A stretch of DNA of 63,257 nt from assembly GCF_000177675.1 (NCBI RefSeq), contig NZ_ADGX01000044.1, forward strand, positions 1 through 63,257. Reading direction: 5' to 3'. Every line of letters begins with the position of its first letter. Position 1 is the stretch's first letter. The notes below the pieces were generated by a model that saw only the letters and a list, made by a program, of their open reading frames with translations, did no database searches and was not told the origin of the DNA. This DNA is from Parafrankia sp. EUN1f. Lineage in GTDB: Bacteria; Actinomycetota; Actinomycetes; Frankiales; Frankiaceae. Of this stretch, positions 50,762 to 60,539 are shown piece by piece. Position numbers and translations under genes: made by a program.

Positions 50762-51349
50762 ATGGAGGCGTTCACCATCCACACCGGTCGGGCGGTGCCG
50801 CTGCGGCGCAGCGACGTCGACACCGACCAGATCATCCCGAGCGAGTGGCTCAAGCGCATCGAGCGCACGGGCTTCGGCGCCGGTCTGTTCTCCGAGTGGC
50901 GGGCCGACCCGTCGTTCGTCCTGAACAACCCGGCGTACGCCGGGGCGTCGATCCTGCTCGCCGGGCCCGACTTCGGCACCGGCTCGTCCCGGGAGCACGC
51001 GGTCTGGGCCCTGCAGGACTACGGGTTCCGCGCCGTGCTCTCGCCTCGCTTCGCCGACATCTTCCGGGGCAACGCGCTGGGCAACGGCCTGCTCCCGGTG
51101 GTGGTACCGGTCGACGTCGTCGAGGCGCTGACGGCCGCCGTGGAGGCCGATCCGACGACGGAGATCACCGTCGACCTGGTGGCCCGCGAGGTCCGCGGCG
51201 CCGGCCGGACGGTCGGCTTCGAGCTCGACGACTTCACCCGGTGGCGGCTCATGGAGGGCCTGGACGACGTCGGATTGACGCTGCGTCACGAGGAGCAGAT
51301 CACCGCCTTCGAGGCGGGTCGGCCGGCCTGGCTGCCGACCACGGCCTGA
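50762..51349 (+). CDS. leuD: 3-isopropylmalate dehydratase small subunit
   Basis: The swivel domain of isopropylmalate isomerase (195 aa). [22 protein letters not shown] and [17 protein letters not shown] are family blocks. ATG 50762 has AAGGGG 11 bases upstream. GTG 50753 is in frame but only 2 bases from that site. It is co-directional with leuC, 84 bases away. Confidence 0.97.
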   Translation: MEAFTIHTGRAVPLRRSDVDTDQIIPSEWLKRIERTGFGAGLFSEWRADPSFVLNNPAYAGASILLAGPDFGTGSSREHAVWALQDYGFRAVLSPRFADIFRGNALGNGLLPVVVPVDVVEALTAAVEADPTTEITVDLVAREVRGAGRTVGFELDDFTRWRLMEGLDDVGLTLRHEEQITAFEAGRPAWLPTTA

Positions 51350-51919
51350 GACCGAGCCCTGCGCCGGTCCGGTCCGGGCCGCCACAGCCGCCGGGCCGGC
51401 CGGTTCCGGGGCTTCACCGGACGCTCTGACCCGGCCCGGCACAGGGCTTTTCGGGCCATCGGGCGGCCTGTCGGGGCCGCTGCGGGGATGTTGCTTTGAT
51501 CACATCCAGAGCCATCGGGCCACCGCATCGGAGGGCGGCCGTGTCACCTCGGGGGCATCCCCGCTCGAGTGCTCGTTGTGGTGCTGAGTGTGATCTCACA
51601 TCCGCTTGGGGTAGTGCGCCGGTGCGTTGCGGTAAGCGCACCCGTCTCGTTGCGTCTGGGGGCTATCAATTCGTGACGTTCGGCATGAATTGCCGCTGGC
51701 AAAAAGTGACTCAAGGTGACGAAACTGCAGGATGCCGCGGCCTCGTTGAACAGTGCGCAAGCGGTAGTCACCTGGCGCGAACCCGCTGACGTGCGGGTTT
51801 GTGTGACGCGACACGCTCATGGGAATTGCCCTCGACAGTGGAGATGCCTACGGTGCAGCGCAGTGTGATGCCCGATCTGCTCCCCACCCCGTCAAGCGCG
51901 GGGGCGTCCGGAGGTTGTT
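51350..51919 (+). other. Long intergenic region before the HU gene
   Basis: 570 bases with no convincing gene. The stretch 51600-51830 is A/T-richer than the surroundings. AACCCGC...GCGGGTTT (about 51779-51800) forms a small hairpin. TTGCCC (51826-51831) and TACGGT (51849-51854), 17 bases apart, are a good promoter for the HU gene. Confidence 0.55.
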
Positions 51920-52204
51920 GTGAACAAGTCCCAGTTGGTTGACCGCATCGCTCAGCAGATCGAGGGCGGGCGGTCGAACGCCACCAAGGCGGTCGACGCC
52001 GTGTTCGACGCGATCCAGGAGGCCGTGGCCGGCGGCGAGAAGGTCACGATCACCGGCTTCGGTGTGTTCGAGCGGGTGGAGCGTGCCGCCCGCACCGGCC
52101 GCAACCCCGCGACCGGTGAGCCCGTGCACGTCGCCGCGTCCGTGGTGCCGAAGTTTCGGCCCGGCTCCGAGTTCAAGGCCAGCGTTTCCGCCAGCAGCGA
52201 CTGA
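51920..52204 (+). CDS. hup: HU family DNA-binding protein
   Basis: A 94-residue histone-like protein that bends DNA in the nucleoid. MNKSQLVDRIAQQ, then TITGFGVFERVERAARTGRNPATGE (the DNA-arm with GRNP) and VPKFRPGSEFK are diagnostic. It is the short form without the Lys/Ala tail of mycobacterial HupB. GGAGG lies 5 bases before the GTG. A promoter candidate is at 51826-51854. Confidence 0.96.
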   Translation: MNKSQLVDRIAQQIEGGRSNATKAVDAVFDAIQEAVAGGEKVTITGFGVFERVERAARTGRNPATGEPVHVAASVVPKFRPGSEFKASVSASSD

Positions 52205-52213
52205 AGCGCACGG

Positions 52214-52253
52214 CGGCCGCGCCGCCGCCCACGGCCGCCTTCCGGCGCGGCCG
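52214..52253. terminator. Hairpin between hup and ppk
   Basis: CGGCCGCGCCG (52214-52224) pairs exactly with CGGCGCGGCCG (52243-52253), 9 bases after the hup stop and between convergent genes. There is no U-tract. Confidence 0.6.
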
Positions 52254-52371
52254 TGACCGGCGGCACGGCCGCGGCCGGCCCGGTGATGTGTCCCGCCCGG
52301 CGATCCGCCCGGCCCGGCGATGTGTCTGCCACGGTGGGGTGCCGTGCCGGGGCGGCGGTGATGCGCCAGCC

Positions 52372-54567
52372 TCAGCGGCGCCCGCGCTCGAACGCACGAG
52401 CCATCAGGTCGTGCTGGTAGTCCGACAGCGCCACGTCGTCGGCACTGGTGGTGTGCCGCTCCCAGCGGCCGTCCGGGGCGAGGACCCAGGCGGAGACCTG
52501 GTCGGAGAAGGCGTGGTCGAGCATCCCGCGCACGGTGGCCTGGCCTTCGGCGTGTGGAACCCGAACCAGCGCCTCGATCCGGCGGTCGAGGTTGCGGTGC
52601 ATCATGTCGGCGCTGCCGATCCAGTACTCGCCCGCCGACACGAACTCCAGCACCCTGCTGTGCTCCAGGAACCGCCCGAGGATCGACCGGACGTGCACCG
52701 TCTCGGAGAGCCCGGGAACTCCCGGTCGCAAGGCACAGATTCCGCGGACAAGGCACTGGATCGGCACCCCGGCGATCGACGCCCGGTAGAGCGCGTCGAT
52801 GAGCTGCTCGTCGACCAGGCTGTTGACCTTGATGCGGATGCCGCACTCCCGGCCCTCGCGGGCGGCGGCGATCTCGGCTTCCACGCGCTCGATGATTCCG
52901 TCCCGCATGTGCTGCGGGGCGACCAGCAGTGAGCGGTACTCGGTCTGCCGGCTGTAGCCCGTCAGCACGTTGAACAGGTCGGTCAGGTCGGCTCCGACGT
53001 CCGGGTTCGCGGTGAGCAGGCCGATGTCCTCGTAGAGCCGCGCGGTCTTCGGGTTGTAGTTCCCGGTGCCGACGTGGCAGTAGCGGCGCAGGCCTCCGCG
53101 CTCCTGCCGCACGACGAGGCAGATCTTGCAGTGCGTCTTGAGCCCGATCAGGCCGTACACGACATGGCAGCCGGCTCGTTCCAGTTCCCGGGCCCAGCGG
53201 ATGTTGGCACTCTCGTCGAACCGGGCCTTGATCTCCACCAGGACGACGACCTGCTTGCCCGCCTCCGCTGCGGCGACGAGCGCGTCGACGATCGGGGAGT
53301 CGCCGGAGGTCCGGTACAGGGTCTGCTTGATGGCGAGCACGTTCGGGTCCGCGGCGGCCTGCTCCAGGAAGCGCTGCACCGACGTGGTGAACGAGTCGTA
53401 CGGGTGATGAACCAGGACGTCGACCTCGCGCAGCACGCTGAAGAAGTCCGTCGGCTCACCCTCGTCGTTGAGTAGCCGGGGGTGGGTCACGGGCACCCGC
53501 GGCGCATCCTTCAGCTCGGGGCGGTCGAGGTCGTACAGAGCCCACAGGACGGACATGTCCAGCGGGCCGCGTACCCGGTGCACCTCGCGCTCGGTGATCT
53601 CCAGCTCGCGCATCAGCAGGTTCAACAGGTCGTCGTCGATGTCGGCGTCCACCTCGAGCCGCACCGCGGGGCCGAAGCGGCGGCGCGCGAGCTCGCGCTC
53701 CAGCGCCTGCAGCAGATCCTCCGCCTCGTCCTCCTCGACCTCGAGGTCCGCGTTGCGGGTGACCCTGAACAGGTGTGAGTCGACGACCTCCATGCCGGGA
53801 AAGAGCTGCCCGAGATGAGCCGCGATGACCTCTTCGAGCGGCACGAAGCACGCGGTGGAGTCATCCCGCGCACCGGCCAGGCCTTCGGTGCTCTCGTCGA
53901 CATCCACTCTGATCAGTCGGGGGACGTTCGGCGGAACCTTGACCCGGGCGAACCGTTCGGATTCGCCGCCCGGTTCACGCACGGCGACGGCGAGATTGAG
54001 CGACAGCCCGCTGATGTAGGGAAACGGGTGGGCGGGATCGACGGCGAGCGGAGTGAGAACCGGAAAGATCTGCTGGGCGAAGTAGTCCCGTAGCCGTTCC
54101 CGCTGTGGCGCTTCGAGCTGCTGCCAGAGTTTGATCGTGATTCCGGCGTGAGCGAGTGACGGCGCCACCTCGTCGGTGAAGCACCGGGAATGGCGGGCGG
54201 TGAGCTCGGCGGTCGTGCGGCTGATGAGATCGAGCTGCTCGCGTGCGGTCAGGCCGTCCGCCGAGCGGACCGCGAGGCGGGTGGCGTGGCGGCGCATCAG
54301 GCCGGCCACCCGCACCATGTAGAACTCGTCGAGGTTGCTGGCGAAGATCGCGAGGAACTTCGCCCGCTCCAGCAGGGGTGTCGAGACATCCTCAGCAAGC
54401 GCCAGGACGCGCGCGTTGAAGTCCAGCCAGGACTTCTCCCGGTTGATGAACCGACCCGGGGGAAGATCCGACGGGGCTGGCGCACGAGGCGCCTCCAGGG
54501 GTTCCAGCAGCGCGCTCCGAGCCTTTCGCTGCGGCTGTTCCGACCGGGTCGCGACCAGCTCGCTCAT
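52372..54567 (-). CDS. ppk: Polyphosphate kinase 1
   Basis: Reversibly polymerises the gamma-phosphate of ATP into polyphosphate (731 aa). [17 protein letters not shown] starts the N domain. The phospho-accepting His lies in [15 protein letters not shown] and the second catalytic His in [12 protein letters not shown]. The ATG at 54567 follows a 30-residue variable N-terminus before the core. CCGCGTGAACT (54588-54598), read on the minus strand as AGTTCACGCGG, resembles one half of a PhoP box just upstream. A second half is not clear. Confidence 0.96.
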   Translation of the reverse strand: MSELVATRSEQPQRKARSALLEPLEAPRAPAPSDLPPGRFINREKSWLDFNARVLALAEDVSTPLLERAKFLAIFASNLDEFYMVRVAGLMRRHATRLAVRSADGLTAREQLDLISRTTAELTARHSRCFTDEVAPSLAHAGITIKLWQQLEAPQRERLRDYFAQQIFPVLTPLAVDPAHPFPYISGLSLNLAVAVREPGGESERFARVKVPPNVPRLIRVDVDESTEGLAGARDDSTACFVPLEEVIAAHLGQLFPGMEVVDSHLFRVTRNADLEVEEDEAEDLLQALERELARRRFGPAVRLEVDADIDDDLLNLLMRELEITEREVHRVRGPLDMSVLWALYDLDRPELKDAPRVPVTHPRLLNDEGEPTDFFSVLREVDVLVHHPYDSFTTSVQRFLEQAAADPNVLAIKQTLYRTSGDSPIVDALVAAAEAGKQVVVLVEIKARFDESANIRWARELERAGCHVVYGLIGLKTHCKICLVVRQERGGLRRYCHVGTGNYNPKTARLYEDIGLLTANPDVGADLTDLFNVLTGYSRQTEYRSLLVAPQHMRDGIIERVEAEIAAAREGRECGIRIKVNSLVDEQLIDALYRASIAGVPIQCLVRGICALRPGVPGLSETVHVRSILGRFLEHSRVLEFVSAGEYWIGSADMMHRNLDRRIEALVRVPHAEGQATVRGMLDHAFSDQVSAWVLAPDGRWERHTTSADDVALSDYQHDLMARAFERGRR

Positions 54568-54816
54568 GTCTACCCATGCTGCCAGTTCCGCGTGAACTCG
54601 GCAGCTGCGAAGGATGACGATGTGAGGTCATCGTGTGGATTGGTTGTGTCGCGCAGGAAGCGATGATGGTCCGTGTTGACATTGTTCGGTAAAGGCTGGG
54701 CGGGGGTGTCCCCGCTGTTAACGGGCGGGAAACAGAAACGAGCGACGATCGACGGCGTGGCGCCAACTTCCGGGCCGATCAGGGACGGGTGCGCCCCGCA
54801 TGATCCCCATCACGGC

Positions 54817-55800
54817 ATGTCGGAGCCCGCGGGCGAGGTCGACCTGGCGGGAGCCGAGCGGGTCACCTATCGGGTGAGCCAGCGCTTCCGCTACACCTAC
54901 GACGGAGCCGCGAAGGATCTGGACCACCGCCTCGTCGCTGTGCCGCCCGTCCGCCACGGCGGTCAGCTGCGGCGTTTCATGGATCTGCAGGTCTCCGCGC
55001 CCCAGGCGCGCACGACCTGGCAGCGTGGGCCGGACGGGCTGCAGGTGGCCAACATCAGGATCGACGTCGTCCCGCCGACGCTGGACTTCGACGTCACCGT
55101 GGTCGTGGAGCGGGTCGCCGACCTCGGCTGGCCGGAGCTTCCGGCGTCCGCGCTCAGCAGTCGCCGCCTGCTCGCCCCGACCCCGCTCACGACGCCGACC
55201 GCCGCGATGGTCGATGCGGCCCGCTCGTTGGCGAGCTCCGACCCGGTCGCCACGGCCCGTCGTGTCTGCGGCTGGGTGTACCAGCGCATCGCGTACGTCT
55301 CGGGCAGTACCGATGTGGGGACGACCGCCGCCCAGGCCCTCGCCGGCGGGTCCGGGGTCTGTCAGGACCAGGCCCACATCATGATCGCCATGTGTCGGGC
55401 GGTCGGGATCCCCGCGCGCTATGTGTCCGGGCACCTGGTGGGCGAGGGGGCTTCGCATGCCTGGGTCGAGGTGGTCGTGCCGAGTGGGGCGCTGTCGTCC
55501 GGCGGTGCGCTGTCGTCCGGCGGTGCGCTGTCGCCGGGTGGGGCGGGTGCGGTGGCGGTGCCGTTCGACCCCTGTCACGACCGGACCGCGGATCTGCGTT
55601 ATGTGACGGTCGGGGTCGGGCGTGACTACCAGGATGTGGCGCCGACATCCGGCCGTTACGTCGGCGTGGGGCGTGGGGCGCTGGTCGCCACCCAGCGGGT
55701 CGACGTGGTCAGCGTGGTCCCTCCCTCCGCGACCTCCGCCGCCTCCGCGACCCCCGCCGCCTCCGCGACCCCCGCTGTTGCCACCACGGTCACCGAGTGA
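54817..55800 (+). CDS. Transglutaminase-like family protein
   Basis: 327 residues. A bacterial transglutaminase N-domain (TYRVSQRFRYTYDG) precedes the papain-like core with Cys182 (GSGVCQDQAH), His214 (SHAWVEV) and Asp251 (FDPCHD), all in the expected order. The core is interrupted by a Ser/Gly repeat (ALSSGG units), and the C-terminus has SATPAA repeats. Family members are usually proteases or amidohydrolases; the substrate is unknown. The frame is open back to 54673; ATG 54817 was chosen because the domain begins there, and the ribosome site is not clear. Confidence 0.82.
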   Translation: MSEPAGEVDLAGAERVTYRVSQRFRYTYDGAAKDLDHRLVAVPPVRHGGQLRRFMDLQVSAPQARTTWQRGPDGLQVANIRIDVVPPTLDFDVTVVVERVADLGWPELPASALSSRRLLAPTPLTTPTAAMVDAARSLASSDPVATARRVCGWVYQRIAYVSGSTDVGTTAAQALAGGSGVCQDQAHIMIAMCRAVGIPARYVSGHLVGEGASHAWVEVVVPSGALSSGGALSSGGALSPGGAGAVAVPFDPCHDRTADLRYVTVGVGRDYQDVAPTSGRYVGVGRGALVATQRVDVVSVVPPSATSAASATPAASATPAVATTVTE

Positions 55801-55902
55801 CCTTCGGGCGCTTCTTCTGGTTGTCCGAATCCGGCTGTTCGTGACGCCGCGATCTGGCGGGAATGGCTGCCGACGCGCCGCGCGCACCACAGGTGGACAC
55901 TC

Positions 55903-55931
55903 TTTGTGTTTGCCCGATCACAAGATACGGT
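55903..55931 (+). promoter_or_regulatory. Candidate promoter for the second GGDEF-EAL gene
   Basis: TTTGTG (55903-55908), 17 bases, then TACGGT (55926-55931). It lies in the 426-base gap after the transglutaminase gene, and would give a leader of about 290 bases. The rest of that gap shows nothing recognisable. Confidence 0.4.
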
Positions 55932-56226
55932 GACGCGAGGCGCTCTCCGACGAGCTGGTCACTCGGCGTCGAATGGTTGATCGGGCAGGAGATGCCCGGT
56001 TCGCGGGAGCGCCCGACGAGTGCGCCGCGGCCGCTCACCGCGCTCAGTGACCCTCGTGGGGCGCCGAACCGTCAGGTCACGGCCCAGCCGCGACGCGCCG
56101 TCATCCAGGAACAGCCGCCATGCCCCTGCTCGCAGCCGGCGCGGCCCGTCGAGGGCCAGCGTGCGGGGAATCCGGCCCACGGCCGGCGGGTGACCGGACC
56201 ACCGGCCACAGGGGAGGAGGGTGGGC

Positions 56227-58725
56227 GTGCCGCTGTTGCTCGACGGCACCGCGATCGTGGCAGCACTTGCCGCCGCGACCGGCTGCGTCTGGAAGGGCCG
56301 CCGGCTTGGACGGGCACACGGCAGATGGCTGATCTGGGCCGCGGTGGCCCTCGTCGCCTGGACCGCGGGCCAGTCGGTCTGGCTGCTGCAGGCCGGGCCG
56401 GCTCATGGGGGGAACCGGCCATACCGACTGTCGCCAGCCGATGTCGGCTACCTGGCCATGCCGGTGCTCGCCCTGGCAGCCCTCGCCGCCGCGCCCACGG
56501 CCAGACCGCGCCGGCCGGTGAGCCAGCCGGACCTGCCGCCGCTTCCCCCCGGAGTGCCCACGGGCGGTGCCGGTGGTGCGGGTGGTGTGGGTGGTGTGGG
56601 CGGTGCCGGTGGCACGGTCGGGTTCGGTGGCACGGGCGCGTTCGGTGGTTCGGGCGGGTTCGGGAGCGGGATCGTGGGCGGCGGGTCCGCCGGCCTGGTC
56701 GACCGTCTTCTGCTCGCCTGCTCGGTGCTCCTCGTCGGCTGGGGGCTTGGCGTACGCCCAGCGCTCACCGCCGCGGACGACGGCTGGGGACGGTTCGTGG
56801 CGATCGTCCGCCCGGCCGAGGTCGTGGTGCTGGTGCTGGTGTCGCTGCACACCGCGGCGTTTCGTCGGCTCACCGATCGCGTCCGCGTCCTCGCGGTGGC
56901 GGCCGGGCTGGTTCTGCTGGCCGCCGCGACGTCGCTGGCGCGGTGCGCCAGCGGCCCGGACGGTGCCACCGGCCCGGACGCACCGGGGCTCCTCATCGGG
57001 ATCATGTCGATCGCCGGCTGTGCCGTGGTGCTCACGGCCGCGTGGCACACGGCCGGCGCCGCGCCGCGGGGGCAGGCCGGCCTCGCGCTCGCCGACGGTG
57101 GCGACGGACCGGAGGGCCGGACGCTCCTTGTCGTGCCGACGCTGCTGGCCGGGGCCGCGACCGCGGTCGTGCTCACCGGGGTGGCCAGCGGGCATCGGCC
57201 CGACGGTGTCGAGATCGGGCTGGCAGCGGCCCTGGCGACCGGGATGGTCGCGGATCGCCTGGAGGCTGCCCGGGCGGGGCGTCGGCTCGTGCTGCGGGTC
57301 CGTGCCGCCGAACGGGAGCTGCACCACCGCGCGTTCCACGACCCGCTGACCGAGCTTCCCAACCGAGTCCTGTTCCAGCACCGGCTGCGCGGGCTGCTGT
57401 CCGACCGCCGACGGGCCGCCGGCCGGGGGGCGGGGGCCGGGTCGGGGTCCGCGTCCGGGTCCGCGTCCGGGTCCGCCTCCGGGGCCGGGCCCGGTGCCGA
57501 TATCGCCATCCTGTACTGCGACCTGGACGACTTCAGCGTTCTCAACGACAGCCTCGGGCCCGCGGCCGGTGACCATCTGCTGCGCACGGTCGCGCAGCGG
57601 CTGCTGCACTGCGTCCGCGCGACCGATCTCGTCGCCCGCATCGGGTCGGACGAGTTCGCGGTGCTCATGGCTGGTGGTGGCGAGTCGCCCGAGGTCGTGG
57701 GTGCCCGGGTGCTGGCGGCGCTGCGCCGCCCGGTGTCCTTCGGCGGCCGGCAGCGGTCGATCCGCGCCAGTGCCGGACTCGCCGTCGCCCGCCGCACGCA
57801 CGAGACGGGTGAGGCGCTGCTGCGGCATGCCGAGACCGCCGTGCAGGTGGCGAGATGCTCGGGCCGGGACCGGCTGGTGACCTACCGCCCCGGGATGGCC
57901 TCGCCCGAGGCCGGCGCACACCTCGCGGACGCGCTGGCGACCGCCCTGCGCCGCGGCGGGAGCTCCGCTGGCTTCGACGTCCACTACCAGCCGATCGTCC
58001 GGCTTCGCGACGGGCGGGCGGTGGCCCTGGAAGCTCTGGCACGGTGGACGGATCCGGGCCGCGGGCCGGTTTCCCCGGGCACGTTCGTCGCCGCCGCGGA
58101 GAGCGGTGGCATGGTCGGGCTCCTGGACGACCTGGTGCTCACCCGGGCCTGCACCGAGGTCGCCCTCGCCTACCCGACCGGTTCCCAACTGCGCCTGCAT
58201 GTGAACGTCTCGGCCAGCCGGATCGGTGACACCCGGCTGCGTGACACGGTCGCCCGGGTCCTCGCCGCGAGCCGTCTCGACCCGCGGCGCCTCGTGGTCG
58301 AGGTCACCGAGACCAGCCGGATCACCGACCTCGCCGCGGCGGCGGACGTCCTGACCGAGGTCAAGGAGCTCGGGGTGACGATCGCGCTGGACGACGTCGG
58401 CGCGGGCAACACGAACCTGGCCGTGCTGCACCGGCTGCCGGTGGACGTCGTCAAGCTGGACCGCACGCTCATCGACCCGCCGATGGACGGCAGCCGGTAC
58501 TCCAACCTGCGTCGATCGATGATCGACGTGGCGCATTCGCTGGGCGCGGTCGTGATCGCCGAGGGCATCGAGCGGGAGGCCCAGCTCGTGGAGCTGGACC
58601 GGCTCGGCTGCGAGCTCGGTCAGGGCTTCCTCTTCGCCCGGCCGGGGCCGCTGTCAGGGCTGGCCACGATCGAGGAGCCCACGGCCACGATCCCGGCGGA
58701 TCAGCGGTGGCGTCGACCATCCTGA
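56227..58725 (+). CDS. Membrane GGDEF-EAL protein, degenerate GGDEF motif
   Basis: 832 residues. Several membrane helices are interrupted by a Gly-rich insert (about residues 112-158, GGAGGVGGVGG type). A GGDEF domain follows, whose signature reads GSDEF (473-477), with the YCDLDDFSVLND block. It has its own low-complexity insert (GSASGSASGSASG). The EAL domain looks complete: EAL 602-604, NVSASRIGD, DDVGAGNTNL, KLDRTLI, AEGIER. So c-di-GMP hydrolysis is more likely than synthesis. GTG 56227 has GGAGGAGG 6 bases upstream. Confidence 0.88.
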   Translation: MPLLLDGTAIVAALAAATGCVWKGRRLGRAHGRWLIWAAVALVAWTAGQSVWLLQAGPAHGGNRPYRLSPADVGYLAMPVLALAALAAAPTARPRRPVSQPDLPPLPPGVPTGGAGGAGGVGGVGGAGGTVGFGGTGAFGGSGGFGSGIVGGGSAGLVDRLLLACSVLLVGWGLGVRPALTAADDGWGRFVAIVRPAEVVVLVLVSLHTAAFRRLTDRVRVLAVAAGLVLLAAATSLARCASGPDGATGPDAPGLLIGIMSIAGCAVVLTAAWHTAGAAPRGQAGLALADGGDGPEGRTLLVVPTLLAGAATAVVLTGVASGHRPDGVEIGLAAALATGMVADRLEAARAGRRLVLRVRAAERELHHRAFHDPLTELPNRVLFQHRLRGLLSDRRRAAGRGAGAGSGSASGSASGSASGAGPGADIAILYCDLDDFSVLNDSLGPAAGDHLLRTVAQRLLHCVRATDLVARIGSDEFAVLMAGGGESPEVVGARVLAALRRPVSFGGRQRSIRASAGLAVARRTHETGEALLRHAETAVQVARCSGRDRLVTYRPGMASPEAGAHLADALATALRRGGSSAGFDVHYQPIVRLRDGRAVALEALARWTDPGRGPVSPGTFVAAAESGGMVGLLDDLVLTRACTEVALAYPTGSQLRLHVNVSASRIGDTRLRDTVARVLAASRLDPRRLVVEVTETSRITDLAAAADVLTEVKELGVTIALDDVGAGNTNLAVLHRLPVDVVKLDRTLIDPPMDGSRYSNLRRSMIDVAHSLGAVVIAEGIEREAQLVELDRLGCELGQGFLFARPGPLSGLATIEEPTATIPADQRWRRPS

Positions 58726-59519
58726 TGGCGGATGGTTCGCGTGGTTCGCCTGCGACGGCCGCCGTCGCGCGGGTGGGGCGGGAGCAGGCCGAACACCGTG
58801 GCGGCGGAGCCGGAGCCGGCCCGGTTGACGGTGCCCCCGGCCAGCACCCAGGCACCGGCCGGGGGAAGCGCTGCGAGATTGGTCAGGTTCTCCAGGGATA
58901 TGCGGTGTTCGTGGAAGAGCTCCCTGGAGACCGCGAACGTCTCGTCCGAGCCCGGATCCGGGCCGAAGGTGTCCGAGCCCAGAGCGCCCCGTCGCCCGAG
59001 CCGCCCGGTGCCGATCAGCCAGCGGACGGCGTCCAGGCCGAAGCCCGGTTGGCGCGGGCGGCCGTGCCGGTCCAGGTTCGCGTAGGCGGGGGTGCCCCAG
59101 CGGTCGGCCCAGCCCGTCCAGGCGATGACGGCGGCCCCGGCGGGAATCCGGCCGTGCCGGCGCTCGAAGGCCGCCAGGTCGTCCAGCGTCACCTGGTAGT
59201 CGGGGTCCGCGGCCGCGGCGGCCCGGACGTCGACCCGCACGGCGGGCAGGAAGAGGTCCGCGGGGCTGAGGTCGTCGGCGAGGGCGCCACCGGGCTCGAA
59301 GTGGCCGGGTGCCCCCCAGTGCGTGCCGGTGTGCTCACCGCAACACACCCGCTGCAGATAGTAGCCATCCTCGTTGATCGTCGCCGCGGTGGTCAGCGTG
59401 AACTCCGGGTCCCCAGGGAAGATCGGCGTCGTCGCGGGATCATGGATGTGGGCGAGGCTCACCACCGTGAGCTCGTGGAGCCCGCCGGGGGAGACCGCCG
59501 CGGCGCGCGGCGTGCTCAC
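58701..59519 (-). CDS. Cyclase family protein (kynurenine formamidase-like fold)
   Basis: 272 residues. The family metal motif appears as HTGTHWGAPGHF, where the usual form is HxGTHxDxPxHF; the Asp is replaced by Gly. VSLAHIHDPATTPIFPGDP opens the domain, and ENLTNLAALPPAGAWVLAGG near the end is also family-like. The GTG overlaps the cofC stop (GTGA), so the two are translationally coupled. The tail overlaps the convergent GGDEF-EAL gene by 25 bases. The substrate is unknown. Confidence 0.82.
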   Translation of the reverse strand: MSTPRAAAVSPGGLHELTVVSLAHIHDPATTPIFPGDPEFTLTTAATINEDGYYLQRVCCGEHTGTHWGAPGHFEPGGALADDLSPADLFLPAVRVDVRAAAAADPDYQVTLDDLAAFERRHGRIPAGAAVIAWTGWADRWGTPAYANLDRHGRPRQPGFGLDAVRWLIGTGRLGRRGALGSDTFGPDPGSDETFAVSRELFHEHRISLENLTNLAALPPAGAWVLAGGTVNRAGSGSAATVFGLLPPHPRDGGRRRRTTRTIRHQDGRRHR

Positions 59520-60262
59520 GCCGCGCTGCGCGGCGACGGGTCGGCCTTCAGCACCCGCCTCGTCGCCGGGCCCAGCCCGAGTGCGCGGGCGTCCGCGAGA
59601 TCGGAGACCGTGTCGACATCGCGGCGCAGCCCGGGAACCTGGTCGCGCAGGAGCCCGGTGAGGTCGGCGGCTCCCGCGTCGCGGTGCGCCCGGAAGCTGC
59701 CGGACCCGAACCGCGGGCGCAGCTCGGTGCCGGGCGCCGCGCTGAGCAGCACGGTGCCGGTGCCGACGGCGTCCGCGAGCACGGCGTGGCCGGTCGACGG
59801 CGCGACCGTCAGCGCACGGCGCAGCTCCTGTGGTCGCAGCGCGGGCAGGTCCGCGGAGAGGGCCGCCGTGCCCCATCCCGGATGCAGCCGCCGGGCGAGT
59901 GCCGCGGCATGCGCGAACGCCGGGTTAAGCCCGCTGCGCGGCTCGTCCGCGGCTACCAGCAGACGTCCCACCTGCCCGACGGATCCCTCGGGTCTGCCGT
60001 CGACGTCGACGTCGACGTCCGCGGACGTCGACGTCGACGTGGCGGCCGGGTACGCCCTCGCGAGGTCAGCCAGGGCTTCGCGGGCCGAGGGGTCGTCGGT
60101 GACGACGATGACCGAGCCCACCACCTCGGCGTCGACGTCGAGGATGGCCGCGGTGGTGTCCAGCGCCATCGCCAGGGCCAGCGCGCCGCGATCGGGGTGG
60201 TCGAGCCGGGACTTGGCGGCCTGCAGCGGTTTCAGCGGTACCAGCACGACCCATGGCGGCAT
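59516..60262 (-). CDS. cofC: 2-phospho-L-lactate / phosphoenolpyruvate guanylyltransferase (F420 synthesis)
   Basis: Makes the guanylylated precursor that is attached to Fo in coenzyme F420 synthesis (CofC, in mycobacteria FbiD). VVLVPLKPLQAAKSRL is the nucleotide-binding start, followed by VTDDPSAREAL, the SGLNPAF motif and ALSADLPALRP with the metal Asp. 248 aa. A Thr/Ser-Asp/Val repeat (TSTSADVDVDVDG) is inserted in mid-protein, encoded by the palindrome at 60003-60040. TATCGT on the minus strand upstream (60293 to 60288) may be the -10. The mycobacterial orthologue also neighbours gpsA. Confidence 0.92.
   Translation of the reverse strand: MPPWVVLVPLKPLQAAKSRLDHPDRGALALAMALDTTAAILDVDAEVVGSVIVVTDDPSAREALADLARAYPAATSTSTSADVDVDVDGRPEGSVGQVGRLLVAADEPRSGLNPAFAHAAALARRLHPGWGTAALSADLPALRPQELRRALTVAPSTGHAVLADAVGTGTVLLSAAPGTELRPRFGSGSFRAHRDAGAADLTGLLRDQVPGLRRDVDTVSDLADARALGLGPATRRVLKADPSPRSAA
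60003..60040. repeat. 38-bp perfect palindrome within cofC
   Basis: Every base from 60003 to 60021 pairs with 60040 down to 60022, centred on CCGCGG. It is built from repeated GTCGAC/GACGTC units. It is in frame in cofC and encodes alternating Thr-Ser and Asp-Val residues. Confidence 0.97.
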
Positions 60263-60539
60263 CGTCTCGGCGGACTGCACAGCGCCGACGATAGGCCATC
60301 GGGATCGGCGAAGGCGCCGTGGCGGGCTGGGGCGGCTCCCCGGGCCGGCCGGCGCGGCTGACGCCGCATGGCTGCCCGCGACGCGTCCGGCGGCAGGCTC
60401 GGGCCGGGCACAGGTGCCCGAATCGGTCCGAATGCGGCTGGAACGTACGATCGGTGGCGTAGGCCTCGCGCGGGTCCGTGTCCCGCCACCGCGCGACGAA
60501 CTCGACAGGCTTCCCGGCGCTGAGCAAGACTTCGCGTTC

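Noticed and set aside
51496-51789. Small gene upstream of hup
   Set aside because: No ribosome site, frames on both strands overlap, and no protein-like composition.
55863-57572. 569-codon plus-strand frame overlapping the second GGDEF-EAL gene
   Set aside because: Out-of-frame shadow with high Arg content and no motifs.
58707-60539. Long plus-strand extension upstream of the PlsC gene
   Set aside because: It runs antisense to the cyclase and cofC and looks unlike protein until the acyltransferase domain at about 60540.
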